Source: Aequorivita sp. UBA3180
GTDB taxonomy: Bacteria; Bacteroidota; Bacteroidia; Flavobacteriales; Flavobacteriaceae
Direction of reading: 5' to 3'
NCBI GenBank assembly: GCA_002364215.1
Contig: DEXQ01000008.1
Coordinates: 1,468-65,467 of the forward strand
Length of the DNA: 64,000 nt
In this document: positions 50,149 to 57,928 of the stretch, one piece after another
Layout of the letters: each line of letters begins with the position of its first letter
Position numbering within the stretch: the first letter of the stretch is position 1
Notes under the pieces: generated by a model
Databases searched by the model: none
What the model saw: only the letters and a program-made list of their open reading frames with translations
Told to the model about the DNA's origin: nothing
Translations under genes and position numbers: made by a program

Positions 50149-50787
50149 CTACTGAAACTTATATCCGGTGCCCAAATTGATGCGAAGTCCAAAGCTAATA
50201 TTGAAGTAGTTTACGCCCCCAAAAGTGTCTTCAAGTTCTGAAGGTACGTCAATATTCATAAAATCATGGCGTAGTTCTGGAGCTATGAATAATCCTAAAT
50301 AGGTGTTCAGTCTATAACTCACCTCCGGGCTAAACCAAAGTGCTGTTGCGGTATCATTAAAATTATCACCCAAGCCTCTGTTGGCATATACTGAATACCC
50401 TACGCCCATTCCCAAGGAGATATCAAAATTGATTACATAAAAATCATAGCCCGCAACTGCTCCAATTACAAAATTAGTAGTGTTATCATAATTGCCCAAT
50501 AAAGTTTGATCGGAAACTTCGCCATTAAAAAAGCTAAAATAAGGCCCTACGTAAATTCCTGGATAGGTATTTACTTTAAAAGCAATTTTTGCACCGGGGC
50601 TTAAATCCATTCCGTTGTTTACAAAATTATCTCCAAAGGCAGAAGGAATATAGGCTCCCAAAATAATGTTACCTATTTTATGTGGCTCATCCTCATCTTC
50701 AGTGCTGTTTATGTTATTCGGTTCTTGGGCAAAAGCAGTTAATGAAGCGAGAAAAATAAGCGGAATTAGTTTAATATTCGAAAACAT
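50149..50787 (-). CDS. outer-membrane beta-barrel protein
   Basis: Predicted small outer-membrane barrel of about 213 residues. ATG 50787 (MFSNIKLIPLIFLASLTAFAQ) gives a clean signal peptide; an earlier ATG four codons upstream is possible. After an acidic linker (STEDEDEP), alternating strands such as IGNIILGAYIPSAFGDNF, IYVGPYFSFFNG, VIGAVAGYDFYVINFDISLGMGVGYSVY and FNISFGLRINLGTGYKF are typical of an eight-stranded barrel. The start overlaps the end of the upstream lipoprotein gene by 17 nt, so the two are a transcriptional pair. The function is unknown. Confidence 0.8.
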   Translation of the reverse strand: MFSNIKLIPLIFLASLTAFAQEPNNINSTEDEDEPHKIGNIILGAYIPSAFGDNFVNNGMDLSPGAKIAFKVNTYPGIYVGPYFSFFNGEVSDQTLLGNYDNTTNFVIGAVAGYDFYVINFDISLGMGVGYSVYANRGLGDNFNDTATALWFSPEVSYRLNTYLGLFIAPELRHDFMNIDVPSELEDTFGGVNYFNISFGLRINLGTGYKFQ

Positions 50788-51505
50788 ACGAATTTTCACT
50801 ATTGGTTAGAGGAATGGAAATGGTCTGTTCTGGCTGGTTGTTTAGTTGATATTTAAAAAACACAGATGTACCTAATTGGCTTTGCAGGTTAACTTGTGTA
50901 TTTTGAGACTCAGGATCAAGGACTGTAATATAATCGCCTTGGGTTATCACGCATTCGTCTGGAGAGCTTTCTAAATTCACATCAATTTTGCAAACATCAT
51001 TTGTGTATTCCAGATAGTATGACACTACATTTTCATCCCCGGGAAGGTTATTTAGAAAAAGGCTTAAAGTAGCTATTTCGTTTAATTGTATTCTTCCTAA
51101 ATTATAACTTGATTCTTCTCTATTACTTGATGGGTTAAAATATCTTTTTCCGGAATATTCGTCATTTTCCGGTAGCCCTGTACCGTAGTCATTATCAAAA
51201 CCATAATAATAATCGTCATATTCATAACTAGAGGGTTTAACGTTAACCAATATATCCAACCCTTTACTACTTTGGGCTTCTAGGGATACAAATTCAAACT
51301 TTCCATTTTCATCACTTACACTTGCGCCAATAACTTCTCCAAAAACTTCACTGCGAATGGAAATGTTAGATATTGGACTGCCTTGGCTGTCTACAACTGT
51401 TCCACTAATAGTAATACGGCGGTTGTTTTCAATCTGAATGTGGCAGGATTGGAAAAGCAATAGGGCGCTAATTATGAGGATTTGGCCGAAGTATTTTCTT
51501 TTCAT
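50771..51505 (-). CDS. lipoprotein with carboxypeptidase-regulatory-like domain
   Basis: The signal peptide MKRKYFGQILIISALLLFQSC ends in a lipobox. Residues about 30-100 form a CarboxypepD_reg-like sandwich (ITISGTVVDSQGSPISNISI and GASVSDENGKFEFVSL). A Tyr/Asp/Gly-rich stretch (YEYDDYYYGFDNDYGTGLPE) and a second beta-rich part follow. No enzymatic residues are visible. It probably sits at the outer membrane together with the barrel protein encoded by the overlapping gene downstream. It is divergent from the gene at 51655. Confidence 0.78.
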   Translation of the reverse strand: MKRKYFGQILIISALLLFQSCHIQIENNRRITISGTVVDSQGSPISNISIRSEVFGEVIGASVSDENGKFEFVSLEAQSSKGLDILVNVKPSSYEYDDYYYGFDNDYGTGLPENDEYSGKRYFNPSSNREESSYNLGRIQLNEIATLSLFLNNLPGDENVVSYYLEYTNDVCKIDVNLESSPDECVITQGDYITVLDPESQNTQVNLQSQLGTSVFFKYQLNNQPEQTISIPLTNSENSYVFEY

Positions 51506-51594
51506 AAAAGCTTTTTTAGCAGAACAAGATTACTGAAAAAAGATAATATGGTCAAGTATGAAATGCTAAATTCATAAAAATCATAAACCTTTCT

Positions 51595-51626
51595 AAAAAG
51601 CTTTCCCCAACAAGGGAAGCTTTTTT
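51595..51626. terminator. terminator-like hairpin in the intergenic region before the DUF6503-like gene
   Basis: AAAAAGCTT and CCC pair with GGG and AAGCTTTTT across a short loop, with one bulge, followed by T residues. It lies between divergent genes, 28 nt before the ATG at 51655, so it may be an attenuator or a leader structure and not the end of a gene. Confidence 0.5.
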
Positions 51627-51654
51627 ATTTTTAAACAACTAAAAACCAATCAAT

Positions 51655-52500
51655 ATGAAAAAGCTGATTTTTTTTGCTGCACTTATAATGTCTCTTTCTG
51701 CCTGTAGGGACGATAAAAAAACTACCGGAGAAGATCCACGGGTTGAGGGCACCGAATTTGATTCAACTGGAGTGGAAGCCCCAGATGGCGATCCAAAGAA
51801 TGCCCAAACAAACACTGAAAAAACCTATCCCGCAACATTACAAACCGTATTTACCGCTCACGGTGGTTTGGACAATTGGAAAAAGATGAACAATCTTTGT
51901 TTTGAAATGAAGGGAAAAAATGGCCACGAAACACATACCGTTTCTTTGCCCAACAGAAAAACAAAAATAGAATCCAAGGATTGGTCCATAGGTTATGACG
52001 GAAAAGGGGTGTGGTTGTTAAAACACGATTTGGGTTATGAAGGCAATCCGGTATTTTACCACAATTTAATGTTCTATTTCTATGCAATGCCTTTTATTAT
52101 TTCAGACCCGGGAATAAATTATGAAGCTGTAGCCCCCACCGAACTTGATGGCAAATTGTATGACGGTTTAAAAGTTTCCTATAACAAGGGCGTGGGCGAT
52201 TCGCCTGAGGATGAGTACATCCTATATTTTGAGCCAGATACCAATAAAATGGTTTGGTTGGCGTATACAGTAACCTTTAAAGACCAAAAGAAAAGCGATG
52301 ATTGGCATTATATAAAGTACGACAAATGGCAAGATGTAAATGGTTTGCTATTGCCTGAAAAGCTTACGTGGTGGAACGTGGAAAACGGGAAACCCAAAGG
52401 GGAAAAGATGGATATAAAATTTGATAAGGTTACTGCAACTGAAACCATGCTTGACGCTGAAGTTTTTGCAAAACCTGCAGAGGCGGAATATGTTCAATGA
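51655..52500 (+). CDS. DUF6503-like outer-membrane lipoprotein
   Basis: Lipoprotein of 281 residues. The signal peptide MKKLIFFAALIMSLSAC ends in a lipobox; an acidic linker follows. The main domain resembles the LolA/LolB-like lipoprotein-carrier fold family seen in flavobacteria: VFTAHGGLDNWKKMNNLCFEMKG at the start, WSIGYDGKGVWLLKHD, YEAVAPTELDGKLYDGLKVSY, and YILYFEPDTNKMVWLAYTV. The function is unknown; a role in handling lipids or lipoproteins is only suggested by the fold. It is monocistronic and faces the DUF3810 gene. Confidence 0.78.
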   Translation: MKKLIFFAALIMSLSACRDDKKTTGEDPRVEGTEFDSTGVEAPDGDPKNAQTNTEKTYPATLQTVFTAHGGLDNWKKMNNLCFEMKGKNGHETHTVSLPNRKTKIESKDWSIGYDGKGVWLLKHDLGYEGNPVFYHNLMFYFYAMPFIISDPGINYEAVAPTELDGKLYDGLKVSYNKGVGDSPEDEYILYFEPDTNKMVWLAYTVTFKDQKKSDDWHYIKYDKWQDVNGLLLPEKLTWWNVENGKPKGEKMDIKFDKVTATETMLDAEVFAKPAEAEYVQ

Positions 52501-52524
52501 TCAATTAACAATTAAAGTTGGGAG

Positions 52525-53592
52525 CTAAAGTTTTTTACCCTCATAATAATTCACCACAAGCGCAACCATATAGTCGTAGCTCATAATGCCGCGGCTTTGG
52601 TTATTTGCTTTTAGGAAGTTGTCCCAAAAAAGCTTTGAGAATGTTTCAAACGGATTTTGATAGCTTTCCCAAAAATCTCGCATCTCTTTATAACTTTCCA
52701 AGATACCTGGATTTATTTGCGTTAAAAGCTCTTCATACTTAGCTTCATCGCGTCGCGCCACTTCATTTATCAAATACCGAAGTGTAAAAATATAGCCCGC
52801 GTATTGCATAAATGGGTCATCATTATGCAAAGTAGAAAGCGTGGCTATAAAATTGGCTTCATTTTCTGCAGCATAGCCTATTTGGTGGGCTTCTTCGTGA
52901 CAGGCCACTACCGGAAATTTATAGGTTTTCATCAGATTGTTAACCTGCGCTTCACCCGAAAATGGATTTAGGTAACCGCTATAGCCCATATAGGTAAGCC
53001 CCAAACTCCAACCACTTTTTTTGATACTTCGTGGCGAAAAAGCCAACTGCGGAAACTCTTCTTCTAAATTTTTATAACCGTTCAAGGTTTTCTTGAACAT
53101 TTCCTTTTGGGTGAAGGGTAATTCAACTTTCACGCTATCAGCAAAACCTAGTTCGCGATGCATGGCGTTGCTTTTTTCTATAAAACGATTGGTGGTTTCC
53201 AATAATTGTTCTGTGGTATAATCGCTTTCAAGCTGCAGGGATTTGTGCAGTGGAAGCCTATAGTAGTTAAATCCCCATAGCACGTGGAACATAAAATAAA
53301 CCACTGAAACCGCTCCCAGAATCTCTACGGCGAAACCTACTTGGTCGTTTTTAAGACGTTTCACATTTCTATAAAGCCACCGAATGGCTACAATGGCAAT
53401 TAGCAGATAAAACAAATCGCCCACTGAAAAAGGAATCCATCCAAAAATGTAACGCGAAATTTTTGAAATCCATGGATATATCCCGAGACTGTAATATTTC
53501 TCAACAAATTCTGGGAAAAACTTTAAAACCTGAAGTGCTATTATCTGCACAAACAGGAAAATGGTGAGGAAAGCTGAGGTCCGTTTTACCAT
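52525..53592 (-). CDS. DUF3810 membrane protein with HEExH-like motif
   Basis: Membrane-anchored protein, likely a metallopeptidase. About three hydrophobic helices occupy residues 5-120 (FLTIFLFVQIIALQVL, VGDLFYLLIAIVAIRWL, LGAVSVVYFMFHVLWGF). The soluble remainder contains the motif CHEEAHQIGYAAENEANF near residue 230, where HEEAH and the downstream Glu resemble zinc ligands of gluzincins. MGYSGYLNPFSGEAQVN is a further conserved block. The substrate is unknown. A perfect -7 box ends 4 nt before the ATG. Confidence 0.85.
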   Translation of the reverse strand: MVKRTSAFLTIFLFVQIIALQVLKFFPEFVEKYYSLGIYPWISKISRYIFGWIPFSVGDLFYLLIAIVAIRWLYRNVKRLKNDQVGFAVEILGAVSVVYFMFHVLWGFNYYRLPLHKSLQLESDYTTEQLLETTNRFIEKSNAMHRELGFADSVKVELPFTQKEMFKKTLNGYKNLEEEFPQLAFSPRSIKKSGWSLGLTYMGYSGYLNPFSGEAQVNNLMKTYKFPVVACHEEAHQIGYAAENEANFIATLSTLHNDDPFMQYAGYIFTLRYLINEVARRDEAKYEELLTQINPGILESYKEMRDFWESYQNPFETFSKLFWDNFLKANNQSRGIMSYDYMVALVVNYYEGKKL

Positions 53593-53596
53593 ATTC

Positions 53597-53604
53597 CAAA
53601 CATA
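53597..53604 (-). promoter_or_regulatory. -7 box TATGTTTG, 4 nt before the DUF3810 ATG
   Basis: On the minus strand TATGTTTG runs 53604-53597, and GAAT separates it from the ATG whose first base is 53592. Confidence 0.5.
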
Positions 53605-53751
53605 CGAAGGAAATCTTTCACCACATAATTTTTATAGCGAATGAAAAAAGGTAATTTTGTGGTAGAAACGTTAGCCACTAACTCACAAATGTTTTTATGA
53701 TAATTATATTTTAAAATTCTTTTAAATAATACTTCACTAAGAAACATAATT

Positions 53752-53769
53752 ATTCGTGCATTCGTGGCG
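53752..53769 (+). repeat. second copy of the 18-mer TATTCGTGCATTCGTGGC
   Basis: It is identical to 31800-31817 but here without the inverted partner. It lies 29 nt before the pepD ATG. The rest of 53593-53798 is AT-rich and holds no gene that can be supported. Confidence 0.7.
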
Positions 53770-53798
53770 GATTTTTTTCATAACAAAAAATATAAACA

Positions 53799-55250
53799 AT
53801 GAATGAAGAGATAAGAAACTTAAACCCCAAAGCACTTTGGAACAAATTTGCCGATCTGAACGCCGTACCACGCCCTTCAAAAAAGGAGGAACGCGTTATT
53901 GCGTTTATGAAAGATTTCGGAAAAAGCCTCGGCTTGGAAACCCTTGAAGATGAAGTGGGCAACGTGATAATCCGCAAACCGGCGACCAAGGGAATGGAAG
54001 ACCGCAAAACCGTGGTCCTGCAAAGCCACTTGGATATGGTTCACCAAAAAAATAACGATACCAACTTTAATTTTGACACTCAGGGAATCGAGATGTATGT
54101 GGATGGTGATTGGGTTCGCGCAAAAGGCACAACCCTTGGCGCCGATAACGGTTTGGGGGTAGCCACGATCATGGCTATTCTTGAAAGTAATGAAATTGAG
54201 CATCCCGCAATTGAAGCTCTGTTTACAATAGACGAAGAAACCGGAATGACCGGTGCAAAAGGTTTAAAAGGTGGTTTGCTGAAAGGTGATATTCTTTTAA
54301 ACTTGGACACTGAAGAAGATGATGAAATAGGTGTGGGCTGTGCCGGTGGGGTGGATGTAACCGCCACGGGCACTTACAGCCAAACCGAAGCTCCCAAAAA
54401 CGGAGCCACGTATCAAATTAAGGTTAAGGGATTACAAGGCGGCCACAGCGGGATGGACATCATCAAAGGGTTGGGCAACGCCAACAAACTGATGAACCGC
54501 TTGCTTTTTGCAACAAAAGATTTTATGCAGGTGGCGAAACTTGAAGGCGGAAGTCTTCGCAATGCAATACCGCGGGAAAGTGTGGCCACGGTTGTGGTGT
54601 CTTCCGAAGAAAAGTTTTTGGAGGCTTTTGAAAAGCTGAAGGATAACATTCAGTCAGAATATAAGTCCTTGGAACCCAATCTTTCCATTACTGCTGAAAA
54701 AAGTAGCGAGACTTTTTCTCAAGCAATGAGCCAAAATGATCAAAGAATATTTTTGAATGCTTTGAACGCAGCTCACAATGGTGTTTACAGAATGAGCCCT
54801 GATATTGACGATTTGGTGGAAACCTCAAACAATATTGCAAAAGTTATGGTTGCTGATGGAAACATTAAAATAGAATGTTTAACACGCAGCTCTGTGGAAT
54901 CTTCAAAAGATGTTTTGGCAAACGCTCTGACTTCAACTTTTGAACTTGCTGGGTATAAAGTAAAACTTGCTGGCGATTATCCCGGGTGGGCACCAAATAT
55001 GGACAGTCCTATTTTAAAGGTTTTGGACAATCTTTATCAAAAGATGAACGGCGAAAAGGCACATGTGGCTGCTTGCCACGCTGGTTTGGAATGTGGTATT
55101 TTGGGCCAGAACTATCCCGGGATGGATATGATTTCCTTTGGACCGACCATTAAGGGGGCGCACTCTCCCGATGAGCGCGCGAGTATTTCCTCCGCACAAA
55201 AATACTGGGAGTTTGTTCTTGAAATCTTGAAGAATATTCCGAAGAAATAG
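53799..55250 (+). CDS. pepD: beta-Ala-His dipeptidase / aminoacyl-histidine dipeptidase (M20C)
   Basis: Cytoplasmic dinuclear zinc peptidase that cleaves X-His and other dipeptides. Zinc motifs are QSHLDMVHQKNN near residue 80, the bridging Asp in TTLGADNGLGVATIMAIL near 115, and the catalytic Glu in IDEETGMTGAKGL near 148. Later motifs are LLNLDTEEDDEIGVGCAGG, GLQGGHSGMDIIKGLGNA and the last ligand in GPTIKGAHSPDERASI. The length of 483 residues matches PepD. It is monocistronic; the ATG follows the AT-rich leader. Confidence 0.96.
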   Translation: MNEEIRNLNPKALWNKFADLNAVPRPSKKEERVIAFMKDFGKSLGLETLEDEVGNVIIRKPATKGMEDRKTVVLQSHLDMVHQKNNDTNFNFDTQGIEMYVDGDWVRAKGTTLGADNGLGVATIMAILESNEIEHPAIEALFTIDEETGMTGAKGLKGGLLKGDILLNLDTEEDDEIGVGCAGGVDVTATGTYSQTEAPKNGATYQIKVKGLQGGHSGMDIIKGLGNANKLMNRLLFATKDFMQVAKLEGGSLRNAIPRESVATVVVSSEEKFLEAFEKLKDNIQSEYKSLEPNLSITAEKSSETFSQAMSQNDQRIFLNALNAAHNGVYRMSPDIDDLVETSNNIAKVMVADGNIKIECLTRSSVESSKDVLANALTSTFELAGYKVKLAGDYPGWAPNMDSPILKVLDNLYQKMNGEKAHVAACHAGLECGILGQNYPGMDMISFGPTIKGAHSPDERASISSAQKYWEFVLEILKNIPKK

Positions 55251-55360
55251 AGCCAAGAGTAAAGACCGCTTCGCTGAAAGACACAAGACGATTCTATTAT
55301 AATGAGATAAATGTTATTTAAAAGAATCCTTCTCGATTCTTGGCTCTTGTTTCTTGAATC

Positions 55361-55444
55361 AAAAAAAGAGGAACCGAATCTCCAGTCATGGTCGGAAGAT
55401 TTTTTCTTCCGACTATGATTGGCTGTAACAGGCTCCTTTTTTTA
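55361..55444. repeat. palindromic element A (inverted partner of 57834-57910)
   Basis: The core hairpin pairs 55383-55398 with 55406-55421 (16 bp, two G-T pairs). The outer flanks AAAAAAAGAGGAACC and GGCTCCTTTTTTT also pair loosely, with T runs outward on both strands, so it could act as a bidirectional terminator. The reverse complement of the element aligns along its whole length with 57834-57910. The rest of 55251-55516 holds a 9-bp inverted repeat (GAGCCAAGA/TCTTGGCTC at 55250/55338) and no gene. Confidence 0.8.
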
Positions 55445-55455
55445 TTTTGATGAAA

Positions 55456-55486
55456 TTGGTTTTTATGAAATTTTAACGTATCTTTA
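55456..55486 (+). promoter_or_regulatory. promoter of the M43 protease gene (TTG-N20-TATCTTTA)
   Basis: TTG at 55456-55458 and TATCTTTA at 55479-55486, one mismatch from consensus, are 20 nt apart. The ATG at 55517 lies 30 nt downstream, which supports that codon as the true start over the TTG at 55570. Confidence 0.55.
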
Positions 55487-55516
55487 AGAAATGTAATTTT
55501 TAAAACTGATACAATC

Positions 55517-56715
55517 ATGAAAAAATTTACTTCTTACTTCTTACTTCTTACTTCTTACTTCTTACTTCTTTGATCTTTGTGATGTGCGGTAAGGCCCACG
55601 CACAGGTTTATTGTGAAATTGATACTCTTGCGGCCGCCAACCAAGAGATATTAATCGAACCATATAGAACACAAAATTATTCAAACTACTCCTTTTGTGT
55701 TCGGATATACGTACACGTGATACGAAAGTCAAGCCACATGGGAGGACAGTCTCCATCTGATGTTAGTTTGGCACTGAGTTATTTGGATACCGCCTTTAAC
55801 CCCCATAACATCTATTTTGTATGGGATCATCAGATTGATTATATTGATGATGATTCAGAATTTTATAGCCCAGGCGCCAGCGTATTCGATATAAATAACC
55901 ATCCCGATGGTGTGGATATTTATATGTATGATGACTCTGTTGGTTTTTTAGGTTGGGATGGTTATGGAACATCAAGTCAACCTAAAACCGCATTTTTGGT
56001 TTCTGGTTTTATGGAAGACCCGGTAACCCTGCAAACCTATCCATTGGTAAAATCGCACATCCTTTCCCACGAAATGGGCCACGTGCTTTCCTTGTGGCAC
56101 ACCCATCACGGAACCGGTGAAAACACACAGCAAGACCCCTATGAATGTCCCGAATTTGCGGATGGTTCCAATTCTGCTATCTGTGGCGATTATATAACTG
56201 ATACTCCAGCCGATCCTGATATGAATTACAAAGTTGATTTTGCCACTTGCCAATGGTTGGAAAGCGGTTTTGATGGCAATGGAGATCCAGACGACCCCAA
56301 CGATCCCGGTGATCCCTATGATCCCGATGAACATAATATTATGGGGCACTCGGTTGTTCCGTGCATGTCTTATTTAACACCTAAACAGGGTAATAGGATG
56401 AAAGTGGCCATGACCATAATACCAGCTTTGACTGCCGTCTCAAATTATACGCTTTCGGGCTATCCCTGTGCCACAGCAGGCTTAAATTTTTATCCAAACG
56501 CAATGGATGGAGAACTTAATCTTGACCTTCGGGAAAAACCGGCCAATACCTATCCTTATCAAATATTCGATGCGTATGGGGTAATGGTACTTTCGGGCGA
56601 AAGCCAAAATGTGTTAAAGACAATTGACACCTCAGGTCTTGACGAAGGATTGTACTTCCTTCATTTTTACGACAATGGCCAGTTGACCATCAAGCAATTG
56701 CTAGTAGAACATTAA
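55517..56715 (+). CDS. secreted M43 (pappalysin-like) metalloprotease with T9SS signal; phase-variable start region
   Basis: Extracellular zinc protease of the metzincin group. From ATG 55517 the frame reads MKKFTSYFLLLTSYFLLL and meets a stop at 55571; the protease frame itself is open from a TTG at 55570 (IFVMCGKAHAQ, the end of a signal peptide with the cut after AHA). One more, or two fewer, copies of the 7-bp repeat between them would join both into a full signal peptide. In the TTG frame the zinc site HEMGHVLSLWH starts at residue 167, CGDYITDTPADP and NIMGHSVVPCMSYLTPKQG follow, an Asp-Pro-rich insert (DPDDPNDPGDPYDPDE) precedes the Met-turn region, and the last 75 residues are a type A sorting domain (LNFYPNAMDGELNLDL, GLYFLHFY). 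Confidence 0.88.
55529..55570 (+). repeat. six perfect heptamers ACTTCTT in the signal-peptide codons
   Basis: Six identical 7-bp units run from 55529 to 55570. As 7 is not a multiple of 3, each gained or lost unit shifts the frame between the ATG at 55517 and the protease. Three units encode the heptapeptide YFLLLTS, which is a good signal-peptide core. Confidence 0.95.
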
Positions 56716-56726
56716 AAAATAGGGTT

Positions 56727-57809
56727 ATGAAACGATTTTTGATTTTTATAGCTTTATTGAACTCCTTTTTTTGTTTTGCACAGTTCACGGCCATCCCCGA
56801 TGCAAATTTTGAAAATTACTTGGAGCAGAACGGCATGGGCGATGGCGTGCCCAATAATGGTTTGGTGCTTACAGCAAATATTGAGAACGTAACGGAGTTA
56901 GTAGTATTCTCGAAAGGCATACAGAATCTTGCTGGAATTGAGGATTTTGCCGCAGTGGAGCTTATAAATTGTGCCAATAACAACCTTCCAATACTAGATG
57001 TCTCACAGAATATGAATTTATGGGGGCTAAATTGCGCATCCAGCAATATTACAGAACTACTCCTGCCGCCAACTACCACCCTTGAGATAATATATTGTCC
57101 TGAAAATTTTTTGACTGCGCTCGATATTAGCCAAAACCCCGGTTTGGAACAATTGTATTGTGATATTAACGGTATAGGGAGCTTGGACCTTACAAACAAT
57201 CCGGTCATTGATTTAGTTATAGCCACATATAATAATATATCAGGAGTTTTGGATACCTCCCAAAATCCATTGCTCACGTCAATTTCCGTGAGTCATAATA
57301 ACATATCGAATATTGATTTAACCCAAAACCTAATACTTTTGGGCTTTGACGCAACTAATAACCCACTCGAAAGCCTCGATGTAAGAAACGGCAATAACGA
57401 GAATATTGCAACCTTTAATGTTTACGAAACTTCTGACTATCTAGACTGCATCCTCGTGGACGATGCCAGCGCCACCTATCTGGACGATTGGCTAAAAGAC
57501 CCGGGGACAACCTTTGTAAACAACCAAGCAGAGTGCGATGCGCTGGGCGTGGCAGCGGCAACACTCCAAGATTTTACCATGTACCCCAACCCGACAACCG
57601 GCACCGTTGCCATAAACCTCCCCAACCAAGGGTTTGTTGGCTTGGCGGTTACGGTTTCCAACAACTTGGGGCAGGTTTTGGAAAGCAAAGAGCCGTTGGA
57701 AAACACAACGGTCATAAAACTGGATGTTTCGGGCTATGCGGCAGGCATCTATTTTGTAACCCTAAAAGCGGGCAATGATAGTACTACCAAAAAGCTGGTG
57801 GTGCGGTAA
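56727..57809 (+). CDS. T9SS-secreted leucine-rich-repeat-like protein
   Basis: Cell-surface or extracellular binding protein. The signal peptide is MKRFLIFIALLNSFFCFAQ. FTAIPDANFENYLEQNG is the family entry seen in Bacteroidota LRR proteins. Residues 60-230 hold short repeats of the type LDISQNPGLEQLYCDINGIGSLDLTNNP (read in parts) with Leu/Ile at fixed places and xxN turns. The last about 80 residues are a T9SS type A sorting domain (FTMYPNPTTGTVAINL, GYAAGIYFVTLKAG, KKLVVR). The gene begins 11 nt after the protease stop, so both are on one transcript, which ends at palindromic element B. Confidence 0.9.
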   Translation: MKRFLIFIALLNSFFCFAQFTAIPDANFENYLEQNGMGDGVPNNGLVLTANIENVTELVVFSKGIQNLAGIEDFAAVELINCANNNLPILDVSQNMNLWGLNCASSNITELLLPPTTTLEIIYCPENFLTALDISQNPGLEQLYCDINGIGSLDLTNNPVIDLVIATYNNISGVLDTSQNPLLTSISVSHNNISNIDLTQNLILLGFDATNNPLESLDVRNGNNENIATFNVYETSDYLDCILVDDASATYLDDWLKDPGTTFVNNQAECDALGVAAATLQDFTMYPNPTTGTVAINLPNQGFVGLAVTVSNNLGQVLESKEPLENTTVIKLDVSGYAAGIYFVTLKAGNDSTTKKLVVR

Positions 57810-57833
57810 CGCTTCAAAATTAAGATCAAATAC

Positions 57834-57910
57834 AAGGAGCTGTAAAAACAGTCATGGTCGGAAGATTTTTTCTTCCGACCATGACTGACCTAATCTCGGT
57901 TCCTTTTTTA
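57834..57910. repeat. palindromic element B, terminator of the two-gene module
   Basis: CAGTCATGGTCGGAAG (57849-57864) pairs perfectly with 57872-57887 around a T-rich loop. The left flank AAGGAGCTGT and the right flank CTCGGTTCCTTTTTT match the reverse complement of element A's right and left flanks. It ends in a T run and lies between convergent genes. Confidence 0.85.
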
Positions 57911-57928
57911 GTTAAAAGTTTTTTCCAA

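Noticed and set aside
55250..55346. 9-bp inverted repeat GAGCCAAGA/TCTTGGCTC as an attachment site
   Set aside because: The arms are short, 79 nt apart and lie in low-complexity DNA; no integrase is present.
55570..55572. TTG as the normal start of the M43 protease
   Set aside because: It would leave only the tail of a signal peptide. The promoter position and the MKK start at 55517 fit much better with a slipped frame.
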